A DNA stretch of 64,000 nt from Lophium mytilinum (Eukaryota > Ascomycota > Dothideomycetes > Mytilinidiales > Mytilinidiaceae). Positions 47,756 to 57,187 of this stretch are shown in pieces. The stretch's first letter is position 1, and each line of letters opens with the position of its first letter. Location of the stretch: positions 3,192,215-3,256,214 of the forward strand of contig MU004181.1 of assembly GCA_010093605.1 (NCBI GenBank). The letters run 5' to 3'. The notes below the pieces were generated by a model. That model searched no databases. It saw only the letters and a list, made by a program, of their open reading frames with translations, and had not been told where the DNA came from. A program made the translations under genes and the position numbers.

Positions 47756-48181
47756 ATGGGAAGCTCTCACTCTAGCCCTTCAGGCCAACGACGTCGACCA
47801 CCCATGAATCCACCTCCGCGGAAATCTCGCCCAAAAGGCGTCTCCGAACCCAGCAAGCAGGCAGCCGAACGCCCGAGAATGGCAAAAAAGGGTCTACAGA
47901 AAGAAAGAAATAGTCTAACAGCAGAAAGAAATGCTCTCCTAAAAGAAAGAGAGGCTATTCGAAGAGAAAGAGAAACCATTCGAAAAGAAAGGCAGACTCT
48001 TCGAGAAGAAAGAACTAGCGTTCCAAGGACAAGAGAGAGTCTACAAAAAGAAATAGATAGATTGCGAGCGGAAAGAAATGAAACACAAGCAGACAGAGAT
48101 AAGCAGAGGGAGCAAGTGGCGCAGCTAACTAAGAAACTTCGAGTTGTCCGCGAAACTGTTATGCATCTCATGGCAGGATAA
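47756..48181 (+). CDS. Small Arg/Glu coiled-coil protein
   Basis: Single exon, 141 residues, no known family. The N-terminus MGSSHSSPSGQRRRPP fits an N-myristoylation signal (Gly2, small residues, Ser6) followed by a basic Pro-rich linker. Residues about 48-130 form a continuous charged helix built on 7-residue units of ERETIRK and ERQTLRE type (KERNSLTAERNALLKEREAI), with Leu/Ile at regular spacing, broken once by SVPRT. This predicts a long parallel coiled coil. The base sequence of the repeats (AGAAAGA units) shows they arose by short tandem duplication. It could be a membrane-tethered scaffold or a young gene; no expression evidence is visible. Confidence 0.6.
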   Translation: MGSSHSSPSGQRRRPPMNPPPRKSRPKGVSEPSKQAAERPRMAKKGLQKERNSLTAERNALLKEREAIRRERETIRKERQTLREERTSVPRTRESLQKEIDRLRAERNETQADRDKQREQVAQLTKKLRVVRETVMHLMAG

Positions 48182-48652
48182 AATATGTCCTGATGAATTG
48201 AGAGCTCAGAAAGTGAGATATCGAGGAAGTTTTGCTTGGGGTTCACCAACGGAAGTGTCAATTTCCCCAGGTTTGGAATGTATCATAGGAACGAAAGCTC
48301 TACATGAACGTAGTTTTGTTTGATTTAGCTCATTCCCAAGCATAGTATAGTTCGGCAATATGACGCGAAAAAGAACTTAGTGGGCTATTCGTGGTTGAAG
48401 TCCGCGTGACAAGCTCCACCCTCGGGCGTTTAGCCGGCCCTTCATCTCCACCTGCACTCTCCCCTGGACACCAGAAAGTCGCCGTCGCAGCTCCGCTTTT
48501 CTCTCCACGGAGATGGAAATGTGCTCTTCTACTCCCTGTCACGACAATTATCCTCTATTTTACGCTTACCTATCATTAATTCATACTTCAAATCTTCCTG
48601 CTCATTGAAAGAGCGATTCCAAATACCCAACGAGAAGCTTCATTAGCGTATC
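48182..48652. other. Intergenic upstream of the TamA-like regulator
   Basis: 471 bp containing the regulator's promoter and the 3' region of the coiled-coil gene. No other feature seen. Confidence 0.5.
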
Positions 48653-50904
48653 ATGTCTTCAGAAGCATCATCCTCCCTTGGCAAGAGAAAGCGGGTAAGG
48701 CGAGCTGCTCGTCCTTGCGATGCCTGCCGACAGCGCAAAACTCGATGTATTATGGAAGATGGCCCTACTTGTACCGTCTGCCAGTTTCGAGATTCTTCCT
48801 GCACTTTTGACGCAGCCCCTCCCGAGCGGAATACATATACCAAGACACCAGACATAGGTCATGTGCCCACAAATGGAAGTTCTGTCTCGGCCTATCCCCC
48901 CTCTAGTACGAGTCCATCGCATGCTCATTCCCACCGCTCGTTGAACGGTGCGGAAGCTGAGCAGTTGCTGAGTAGTGATACGACTTCAATCTCTCCGTAC
49001 GATCAAAGACGCCGAGTTACTAGGCAGACTGATGAGGGGCCTTTGACTCAGTCTCTAGGCCTGGTTTCTTTCAGGTTTGCAGAGCTATATGGACTAACAA
49101 GTGACATGGAGCCAATACTGATGGTGAGTACCGTAAAGACGTTTTGTTCGCAAGGAACGGAGCACTCAGTTGGACCTAACCTATCTGACTACGATTAGTC
49201 CCAGCCGACTATTTGTATAGCTTGATAGAATCCCAGCGAAGAAGATCTGACAATGTACAGAGACACCGGCCCTACGATCCCATTAGCCATGAATATCGAC
49301 TTCAGACGCACAGCATTCGTCGCGTCCTGGATCACGATGAGGGCCTGGAGTACCCCGTTACATTCCACTTGGCCACTGATGAGAAAGCTATTGGCTTCTC
49401 ACCCGATTTTAGCGATGTGGATGCTATCGAAGCGGAGGTGCGTCCACATGGCATGAGACTGCTCAAGCTGTTCTGGAGGATCGTTCAACCTTCTTACCCC
49501 ATCATCTATAAGAAAGGCTTTATGGAGAGTTATACTATATCATACAGAGAGATATCTGCATCTCTTCTTGGCGCAGTCTATCTCAACGCGATCAGTTGGT
49601 GGTCCTACGACTCGGAACTTTCCAGGTGGCCTGCGCCAGACACGGCGAAACTCAGAAAGCTTACACTTGATGCGACCCAGAGTTCATTGCATCGGCCAAA
49701 ACTATCGTCAATCGAAGCCATATTGTTGCTCTTACAGTGCAAACCTGAGGATCCACTCAACCCGGACCACACGTTCTCATGGGGATTGACGTCGCAGGCG
49801 CTTGGTGTTGGAGAAGCTATTGGCCTACATCTCGATGCGTCATTCTGGTCAATTCCAGATTGGGAACGATCTCTCAGGAAGCGACTTTCGTGGGCTCTCT
49901 ATATGCAGGATAAGTGGACCGCGCTAGCGTACGGACGACCTTCGCATATATCAGACGACGACTGGGACGTCACAGACCTTGCGCATTCGGCTTTCCTCGA
50001 CTGCGAAGATGCCAATCTAGGAGCGCCAAGTAGCTTCTCCGATTCCACATATTCATCAGGCGAAGTCCAATTTCTCATGATGGCCGAGCTTACCCAATTC
50101 CTGAGTACAGTATTGAGGAGCTTTTTTACACGCAGAGCGAGCTCAAATCAAGACACTAGCAATCTCTATCACAAATCGCTTCCCGTTATCGAAGCCATCA
50201 GATTATGGAAGCTCAGAATACCGCCCTCGTTGAGCATGGAAGCTCGTACATCCCGCCAGCTATGCCCGAGCGGCTATCTGTACTTCTCTTATCATGGCCT
50301 GATGATAACGCTGCTTCGACGTCTTGTTCGCTCCACAGCTTTGGCGCCCTTGTGTACCGATCAAATAGTTGTTGGAAATATTCGCCAATTGGCCTTTGAT
50401 ACGGCAGTGGAAGCAATGACCTTCGTCTCAACATTGAGACCTGACCATCTGGAAGCCTTTTGGTATTTTACTTCACCATTCCTGTTCTCACTACTCGGCT
50501 CCTTTATCACTCTCCTCCTCGTTACGTCTGTCTCGGAGCAGGAAAGGGAATACTGGAGAGAAAAGCTTCACTCGTATCTTTGGGTTCTCCGCACTATGAG
50601 TAAAGGGTGTGAACCAATCCGCTACGCAGTAAATCGCCTAGGTAGGGCCTGTGTCCCAAAACCACCAACACTCGAAAGCTAACGACGATCAGAGGGTGCA
50701 ATTCTGCGCGGCCTAGAACATGCATTAGCAGTAAACGTAGATTCGCCCGTTAACCTCAGAAGCACCCCGTTACTAGTTCCGCAGACTGATCAGGACTTTG
50801 GTATGTCGAGTTTTGGGGATTGGGATCTTTCAGGTATGGATCTCGGCGCCTTTGACTGGCTCAGCAACGTGGACGTTCAGCAGAGTTTGAACACACTGCA
50901 ATGA
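48653..50904 (+). CDS. Zn(II)2Cys6 transcription factor, TamA/Dal81-like
   Basis: Exons 48653-49123, 49261-50641 and 50693-50904 give 687 residues. Basic KRKRVRRAARP precedes the zinc cluster CDACRQRKTRC...CTVCQFRDSSC. The join after exon 1 reads GLTSDMEPILMRHRPYDPIS followed by HEYRLQTHSIRRVL, which is characteristic of the TamA/Dal81 group of co-activators (nitrogen catabolism in Aspergillus and yeast). The fungal_trans middle-homology region covers about residues 230-500 (FWRIVQPSYPIIYKKGFMES, TSQALGVGEAIGLHLDASFW, RKRLSWALYMQDKWTALAYG). The tail ends in an acidic segment DWDLSGMDLGAFDWLSNVD, a plausible activation domain. It sits 143 bp from the converging GH32 gene and near a sugar transporter, so a role in sugar use is possible. 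TamA orthology itself is uncertain. Confidence 0.85.
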
Positions 50905-51047
50905 AGCCCTTCATTGCCACTCTTCTAGGGATCGAGATATCAGTCCACGCATTGCTTCACGACGAGCCCACCATAAGCATTTCGGACAATTCAACCTCAT
51001 TGATAACGCGATAAGCGATATTTGCTAAAGATCTTATTTACGAGTAG

Positions 51048-52601
51048 CTAATTTCCGAGCCTCCCATGTTTTTTGTAATAAAGCCGTATTTGCTTGGGCT
51101 GGAAGGTTCCGTCTTCAACGAAGAATCCTAACTCTTTCGTCTCCGAGCTATTCAATCTAGGTGGGATCCTATAGGAGATAGACTTTCCACCAACAAACAG
51201 CTCCATTGTGTCATTCTCCACAACGAGACGGATCGTCTCCTCTAATCTGACAGAACTGTGCCTGGCAAGCTCTGGACCATCCACATTCTTAGGGAGATAT
51301 AGCTCATACTGGTCGGCCCAGAAGTCGTCTAGCGGCGGCAGGTCTGTGAGAAGCGACACGGCATATGATCCGTCAGCGGCGGGCTCGAAGCGAATACGGT
51401 GTCCTCTCAAATCGTCGTCCGTTCGAAGAAGGACACCGAATGACAGGGCATCATGGTGCGACACACTGAACTCCAGAACATAGCTTTGCACCGATTTTTG
51501 CAGTATGGGCAAGTATGTCGCTAACGTTTGGCCAATGGATCGCAGATTCAGCTCTTCAGCAACACGATTGTTCTCATTCCCTTCTAGAAGTGAAAACTTG
51601 TTGTGTAGAACTTCCTCGACCGGGGAGATTTCCAGGGATCCATCGACGCGTGCAGATACTTGTCTGGGCGCAGCTAAGCTTCCTCCCCAGAGCCATCTGC
51701 TATCTTTCTCATTGAAGTCTGCAATCCATCCAAAGAAGATACGCTTGGAACTATCCCCGGCTTTCTGACACGACTTTGCTGCATACCATCTTCTTGCATC
51801 AAACCTTCCACCTGACCCATCTCGTGGAGTACGGAATGGCCCCCTCGGCGAGTCCGCTATTCGGTACACAGTCCCCGGATTAGGTGCGGAGAACCGAGAG
51901 TACACGAGGTACCACTTCCCATTTGGCAGTGTGAAAAGCTCTGGACATTCGGGACACATCATATCGTTGGGCGCGTACAACGGCGCTGGCTCTACAGACC
52001 ATTCTTCTAGATCTGCAGAGGTCAGCAATGCAATACAACCCCGTGTCCAATGCGGGCCACTAGAGAGACGGGTGGCGACTAGCATCCAGTACTGGCCAGC
52101 CTCCTCGTTGAAGAAGACGTAAGCGTCGCGGAAGTCGATGTCTTCGAATGCGGCCAGATTCAATGGTGGAGAGATGATGCGAATTGGCTCCGAATCTGCA
52201 TTGAAGCTAGTCCCGTGTTGATCGGAGGAGCGAGCGTGCAAGATGGCTTGCTTCCCGCCTTGGGATAAATTGTATCCCGTATAGAAGATGTGCAGTGTGC
52301 CATCAGGTCCTAAGACTGCTGAACCAGTCCAGGCGCCATCTGCATCAGGCGCTGATTCCGAGGAGCTTGGAGAGAGAACAGGAAGGGGATCTCGCATCCA
52401 GCTGACAAGATCTTTGGAACGAAGCCGAGACCAGCTTGAACGTAGCCTCGGCGGGTGATGTACAGTGTTTGGGGGAGTGCTCAAGTGGAATATGTGGTAA
52501 GTGTCGTCTATCAATACCGGTATTGCGTCTGCAGCTGCCTGAGACGCCGATGGACGGCTATAGCTAGCTGCTTCGGATGGAGGGGAATCAAAGGCGGGCA
52601 T
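51048..52601 (-). CDS. Intracellular GH32 beta-fructosidase
   Basis: Glycoside hydrolase family 32, five-bladed propeller, hydrolysing sucrose or fructans. Single exon, 517 residues, no signal peptide, so probably acts on sugar taken up by a transporter. The three acidic blades are visible: a nucleophile candidate D25 in AADAIPVLIDDTYHIFHLS (the GDVxP form used by this subgroup rather than WMNDPNG), the transition-state Asp in EDIDFRDAYVFF, and the acid/base Glu in MMCPECPELFTLPNG (EC motif). WTGSAVLGPDGTLHIFYTGY is also typical. The C-terminal beta-sandwich runs from about residue 370 (SVQSYVLEFSVSHHDALSFG) to the end. It is divergent from the MFS transporter and converges on a Zn2Cys6 regulator. 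Confidence 0.9.
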   Translation of the reverse strand: MPAFDSPPSEAASYSRPSASQAAADAIPVLIDDTYHIFHLSTPPNTVHHPPRLRSSWSRLRSKDLVSWMRDPLPVLSPSSSESAPDADGAWTGSAVLGPDGTLHIFYTGYNLSQGGKQAILHARSSDQHGTSFNADSEPIRIISPPLNLAAFEDIDFRDAYVFFNEEAGQYWMLVATRLSSGPHWTRGCIALLTSADLEEWSVEPAPLYAPNDMMCPECPELFTLPNGKWYLVYSRFSAPNPGTVYRIADSPRGPFRTPRDGSGGRFDARRWYAAKSCQKAGDSSKRIFFGWIADFNEKDSRWLWGGSLAAPRQVSARVDGSLEISPVEEVLHNKFSLLEGNENNRVAEELNLRSIGQTLATYLPILQKSVQSYVLEFSVSHHDALSFGVLLRTDDDLRGHRIRFEPAADGSYAVSLLTDLPPLDDFWADQYELYLPKNVDGPELARHSSVRLEETIRLVVENDTMELFVGGKSISYRIPPRLNSSETKELGFFVEDGTFQPKQIRLYYKKHGRLGN

Positions 52602-53129
52602 TTTAGGAGTTGGAAAGATTCAAAGTTGACTGGGTCAGCCGACTTTGAGAAGCAAGAAGCGAATGAATATAGTAAAGCTGGAAGACAGTGTGCACCGTAT
52701 TCTGGCGGCATCTTCTCCATGGCCGTACGGCATCTGATGAGTGCTAGCTCGGCGGTTTGCCGGCGGCGACTCGTCAAAGTGGGCCCCTTTCGCCGCGTTC
52801 TCGTTAGAAAGAGGTGATGGTAAAGCAGTCTCGGATAGACCGAGTCAGCAATTCGTAGGGGATTTCTGAAAACAACTCATGTTGCCCCGTCCCCGCAAGG
52901 CTGTTCCGACCCTAGCGTTTTCTCCATCATGCTCACCCCCGCTCTACTTGCCAGCGGCCGGCCGGCCGGCAGCCATGAGGTGCAGGGTTGAATGTGCCGA
53001 ATCTGGGGTGCCGATCTTGCGAAATGCAGTCCGTCTCGTTCTCAGGTATTTACCTATATCTACCATGGAGCGATTGACAGCTCCTCGTCAGTCTTCAGAC
53101 TGCCTTTCGTCTTCGTCAAAGTCATCTAG
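52602..53129. promoter_or_regulatory. Divergent promoter between GH32 and the sugar transporter
   Basis: 528 bp shared by the GH32 gene and the transporter, hence a likely site of joint regulation. A GC-only palindromic run (GGCCGGCCGGC) occurs near 52960. No assigned operator. Confidence 0.45.
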
Positions 53130-53539
53130 ATGGCCCTCATCAAGTATCCATACGCCTGGCTTTTCTGTGGCTTCGCTGCTCTCGGAGCATGCTTATATGG
53201 CTATGACGGTGTCTACTTTAATGGCGTATCTGCTCTAGGTATGTTGCTATTGCGTTTCACCAACCTTTGATACTTGGCTCACATCAAGTTAGACGTTTTT
53301 ATTCGGAATTTTGGAGACAAAAAGGATGGAACCTACGAGATTACCCCGTCGGCACTCTCGGTGATGACGAGCATGATCAACGTGGGTGAACTGGTTGGAT
53401 CATTGAGTGCCGCTCCTATCAACGATTATCTCGGCCGAAAAGGAGCCATGTTGATTGCTAGTATCACCATCAGCGTTGGTGTCATTATGCAGCTTTCTAC
53501 CCAATCATCTCGCGACTTGATCACTGGAGGCCGAGTAGT

Positions 53540-53652
53540 TGTTGGATTAGGACAATCACCACAGCAAGCAATCACGGTAGCAAACTTGGGTCCATTCCTG
53601 TATATTAGCTAGCCTTCCACCTAATATCAGACGCTACGGCCTGCAATCAACA
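53540..53652. repeat. Left LTR of the miniature element
   Basis: 113 bp, identical to the right repeat at 54069-54181; TG...CA ends. Confidence 0.93.
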
Positions 53653-54068
53653 GGTTATGAGCCCGGCTTCAACGCTGCCCTAAGCCTCAGGTCGTCCGCC
53701 CGTTCCTGCAGGGTGTCACTAGCAGATCCTTTCCACGTCCACCATCATCAGCATGCTTTCCTAGATGCCTTCTTTAATGCATTCCTAGATGCACATCCTA
53801 GATGCATATCAGCCATCGCCATTGTATACCGCCATCGCCACAGGATACCAACCATCACCACAAGATGTCAGCCATCATCACAGGTTGTCAGCCATCATCG
53901 ATATCGGGCGCTTCTTTCACTCACCACCATCCCGATCCTGTCAGCATCGCCACGGGATGCCGTTCCTCTCAGCCATCGCAAGCGACTTCTATCGTCCATT
54001 CATCACTGGATGCTCTCCATCAAGGAGGTTTCCAACCATTATTGCCCGCTGTTAAGATTGAGGGAGGA

Positions 54069-54181
54069 TGTTGGATTAGGACAATCACCACAGCAAGCAA
54101 TCACGGTAGCAAACTTGGGTCCATTCCTGTATATTAGCTAGCCTTCCACCTAATATCAGACGCTACGGCCTGCAATCAACA
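54069..54181. repeat. Right LTR of the miniature element
   Basis: 113 bp, identical to the left repeat; preceded directly by the polypurine tract and followed by the second GTAGT target copy. Confidence 0.93.
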
Positions 54182-55910
54182 GTAGTACTTGGGTATGGCG
54201 TAGGCGTATTTTCTTCTACTTCGCCGCTATACATTGCTGTAAGTCTTCCTATCCTTACTTACTTAGCTATAACTGCTAATCTGATGTAGGAGATTGCGCC
54301 TACTGCCCTTCGTGGACAGCTGCTCATGTGCTGGCAACTCACTCTTTCCGTGTCTCAAATCATAGCCGCAGCTATCAACCGTGGCATCAAAGACAACCAA
54401 ACAACCTTCGCGTACCGATTTCCCATAGGATTCCAGCTGCTTTTTCCCCTACTCGTTCTCCTTTTCCTCTGGTGGGTCCCAGAATCACCTCGTTGGCTGC
54501 TTCGAAAGGGGCGCTCTGAGCAGGCCGTTCGGTCACTCAGCCTCGTTCATCGCGAGGACAAGATGTACCACGCTCAAGCCGATATCGACGCCCTCCAACT
54601 TGACCTTGATCACGAGGCTGAGCTTAACTCTCAGAGCTCGTGGCTAGACCTCGTTCGGGATCCTGTAGAGCGGAGGAAATTAGTATACTCGGCCGGCGCA
54701 CTCATTGCCCAGCAGATCAACGGCATCCAATGGTTCTATTACTTCGGAACAGTGTTTTCTAAGGCTATTGGGTTGAGTGACCCATTTCTCATGACACTCA
54801 TAGTGTTCATCATCCAGGTCGTCGTCGTTTTTGCTGCTGTTCTCTGCGCGAATCGCATTCCTAGGCGTCCGTTGCTGCTGATTACCACCGGCATTATGAC
54901 AATATCCATCTTCATAGTCGGATGTTTAGGCATTCCTGGAGGCGAGGTCTCGCCAACGTTTGGCAAGGTCATCATCAGCTTCGTCATCATCGAGATCACG
55001 GCTTTCAACTTTGCTTGGGGTCCCTTGGGCTGGACCATTGCTTCCGAGATGGCAGTTGGCCGGAACCGGAACAAGATATACGCCATCGCCGTTGCTTGCT
55101 TCTGGGTAAGCTCTTGCTCAAGTAACGACCTTACCGTTTGCAAAAGACTGACCACAACCCACGCAGATAACCGTGTGGGTCACAGTATTCACGCTTCCGT
55201 ATCTTTACTACTCCGCAAATCTCGGTCCAAAGACTGGTTTCATCTACACTGGACTTTGTTTTGTCAGTTTGGCGTACGTCTGGTTCTGTGTTGGTGAGGT
55301 GACTGGGCGGACAATGGAAGAGATCAACGGCTTCTTCATGGATGTAAGTATTAGACCTTACTCGCCCTTCATGAATCCAGTAGCCGTTCAAGAATTCTAA
55401 TCACCTCTGCAGGGCATTCCTGCGCGCAAATGGCGGGACCAACCTCGATTAGATGACATTCCAAGATCGCACATGAGCGACGACGTCGATGTCTCAGACG
55501 TCAGACTCGACGAAAAGAACATTGGCACCAAACAAGGGTAAACAGATAAAAGAACCCTTGAGTGCACACTCGCTCTTGTACGTAGCAAAATGGGGGAGTA
55601 GCTAGTTGGGATACTAAAAATACAGCTTTTCAGCTACGTACATGAGAAAGTACGGGACGGACACAAGTCAATGGAATTCTCCCTTGATTGATAGCTCGCT
55701 TGAGTGTGTAATCATGTAAAACCCTGCACATGCCCCACTAGGTACAGTAAGACGAGCTTGGTTTCAGCTTTTCTTGTCATTGTTGAGAATGATCGCGTAC
55801 AGCCCCAAACATAGTGGCTTGATCATATCCAAAAATACCACAAAATAGTCGGTCTTATCAGAGAAAGGCAATCTGCGGCGTATAGCGTACACAGCTTACT
55901 CAGTCACACA

Positions 55911-56042
55911 TACAGCTCCCCCCGCTCGGGTCGTCCACCACCGTGCGCAGACCAGGGGATTTCCCATACAAAAACCCTTGTTTGCGCACGGTGGTGGACG
56001 ACCCGAGTCAGGGGGGAGGGGGAGGGGGGAGGGGAGCTGTAT
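55911..56042. repeat. Long inverted repeat, MITE-like hairpin
   Basis: Perfect 25-bp arms at 55925-55949 (CTCGGGTCGTCCACCACCGT...) and 55983-56007, separated by 33 bp. Outer ends TACAGCTCCCC (55911-55921) and GGGGAGCTGTA (56031-56041) pair as well; the right side has an expanded G-rich insert between the inner and outer arms. Length and symmetry suggest a foldback element or a cruciform-forming promoter element. No clear target duplication is seen. Confidence 0.85.
56011..56034 (+). promoter_or_regulatory. G-quadruplex motif upstream of the hydrolase gene
   Basis: Four G-runs of 6, 5, 6 and 4 guanines separated by single A residues, on the coding strand, ending 58 bp before the hydrolase ATG. 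Single-base loops predict an unusually stable quadruplex. It may lie in the 5' leader. Effect on expression is inferred. Confidence 0.6.
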
Positions 56043-56092
56043 AAAGCACAAGAATCCACGAGCTCATTCCTAAGTGGCAAAGCATTGCAGAT

Positions 56093-57030
56093 ATGTCGGA
56101 AGCCAATGGAAGCCTCTCGCAAACCGAGGTATACGAACCCTCGAACGAACTCAAGACCAACGACGACGTAACTCTCCGCTATGTATTGGCTGGATCAGGC
56201 CCGCCTCTCCTCCTCATCCACGGCTGGTCGTAGGTGATAACTTTTCTCCGCTCTGACGCGCATGGCTGACTGTCTTGTGTAGCCAAACTGCAGCACAATT
56301 CAGCAAACAAATCGCCGAGTTCAAAAGGAGCCACACCGTGATAGCGATTGATCTCCGTGGACACGGCAAATCGGACAAGCCAGAGCACGGATATCGTATT
56401 TCACGACTTGCCGCAGACGTCCACGACCTCATTACTCAGCTCAACTTGAACGACCTCACGGTTGTCGGTCATTCTATGGGATGCTCGGTCATATGGTGCT
56501 ATCTTGATCTTTTCCCTGGAACCCGAATTTCGAGGCTGGTCTTCATCGACGAACCCGTAAGCCTGGCAATCAATCCAGCCTGGAGCGAAGAAGAAGCAAA
56601 ATCACTAGGAGCTGTCTTTATCCCTACAGCCGCGTACGACCTTGCCGCCGCACTCCGCAGCTCCGATGGCGAGGCCGCGTCCGTAGGGGTACTAGCTTCG
56701 ATGAAAACGCCGGAGATGCCGCAGGAAGACTTCGACTGGATCGTGGCAGAGAACCTGAAGATGCCCCGGAAATTGGCGGCTGAGCTGTTTGTTCCGCATG
56801 CTCTGGCGGATTGGAGCGACGTGATATCGCGGATCAAGCTACCTACTCTCGTAATTGGCGGCGAGGTAAGTATGATTCCGGAAGGTGTGGCGCCGTGGAT
56901 CGCGGCGAGAATCCCTGGAGCGAAGTGCAAGGTCTTGTCGAAGGAAGAGAGGGGAAGTCATTTCATGATGTGGGAGAATCCGTCCGTGATTAATGCCACC
57001 ATAAGAGAGTTTTTGGAAGATGCCTCTTAA
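56093..57030 (+). CDS. Alpha/beta hydrolase
   Basis: Exons 56093-56229 and 56283-57030 give 294 residues; the intron follows the HGW oxyanion motif and joins as GWSQTAAQF. Family features: YVLAGSGPPLLLIHGW, IAIDLRGHGKSDKPEHGYRI, nucleophile elbow VVGHSMGCSVIW (Ser), and catalytic His in RGSHFMMWENPSVIN near the end. The GSHF...ENP ending with LPTLVIGGEVSMIP before it is typical of a group of fungal and bacterial hydrolases (haloperoxidase- and epoxide-hydrolase-related) of unknown substrate. No signal peptide. It is preceded by the unusual hairpin and G-tract. Confidence 0.88.
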
Positions 57031-57187
57031 GATAGTGCGGTGAGTCATCATGAATCAGCGAAACTCAAATAGTTCTTAAATAGAGATCAGACAAAACCAC
57101 ACCCTGGACTCTGAAAGCCACCTTAGCAAAATACCCGAGAGTTTTCATCGCGTTGTCTTGAAAGGGCTTAGTACATGAATTATTATT

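Larger units (their letters stand above)
53540..54181. mobile_element. TRIM-like miniature LTR retrotransposon, copia-type primer site
   Basis: Non-coding, 642 bp, looks structurally whole. Two 113-bp terminal repeats, 53540-53652 and 54069-54181, are identical, start TGTTGGATTAGG and end CAATCAACA (TG...CA with 5-bp inverted ends). The 5-bp target duplication GTAGT is at 53535-53539 and 54182-54186. A primer-binding site GGTTATGAGCCCGGC follows the left repeat directly and matches the complement of the initiator tRNA-Met anticodon arm, the internal tRNA site used by Drosophila copia. A polypurine tract GAGGGAGGA (54060-54068) abuts the right repeat. The 416-bp interior has only degenerate short tandem repeats, so it must move using proteins of a fuller relative. 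Identical ends indicate a young insertion. Confidence 0.88.
53130..55541 (+). pseudogene. MFS sugar transporter interrupted by a miniature LTR element
   Basis: Plasma-membrane sugar porter. Parts in order: start MALIKYPYAWLFCGFAALGA with LYGYDGVYFNGVSAL; short intron; DVFIRNFGDKKDG and INDYLGRKGAMLIASITISV; helix 4 GGRVV, where a 642-bp insertion lies; helix 4 resumes as LGYGVGVFSSTSPLYIAEIA; then INGIQWFYYFGTVFSKAIGL, NRIPRRPLLLITTGIMTISI, FAWGPLGWTIASEMA, and the closing VTGRTMEEINGFFMDGIPAR. Introns also lie near 54240-54290, 55105-55165 and 55345-55415. Apart from the insertion the frame and splice sites look healthy, so this allele was probably active until recently. The insert with its target copy is 647 bp, not a multiple of three, so a whole protein is not expected. 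Divergent from GH32, consistent with uptake of its substrate. Confidence 0.88.
55542..56092. other. Intergenic with inverted repeat and G-tract, promoter of hydrolase
   Basis: Contains the inverted repeat at 55911-56042, including a G-quadruplex motif. The remainder is A+T-rich 3' sequence of the transporter. Confidence 0.55.

Noticed and set aside
49213-49260. Upstream extension of the second exon of the TamA-like regulator
   Set aside because: The join 49123 to 49261 restores the conserved ILMRHRPYDP; using the earlier acceptor at 49200 leads to a stop or to non-conserved sequence.
52940-52980. GGCCGGCCGGCC run as a possible regulatory site
   Set aside because: A simple GC repeat with no matching half-site spacing; recorded only as part of the divergent promoter.
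53713-54141. 142-codon frame in the interior of the miniature LTR element
   Set aside because: It is made of short tandem repeats and runs into the terminal repeat; no gag-pol motif is present.
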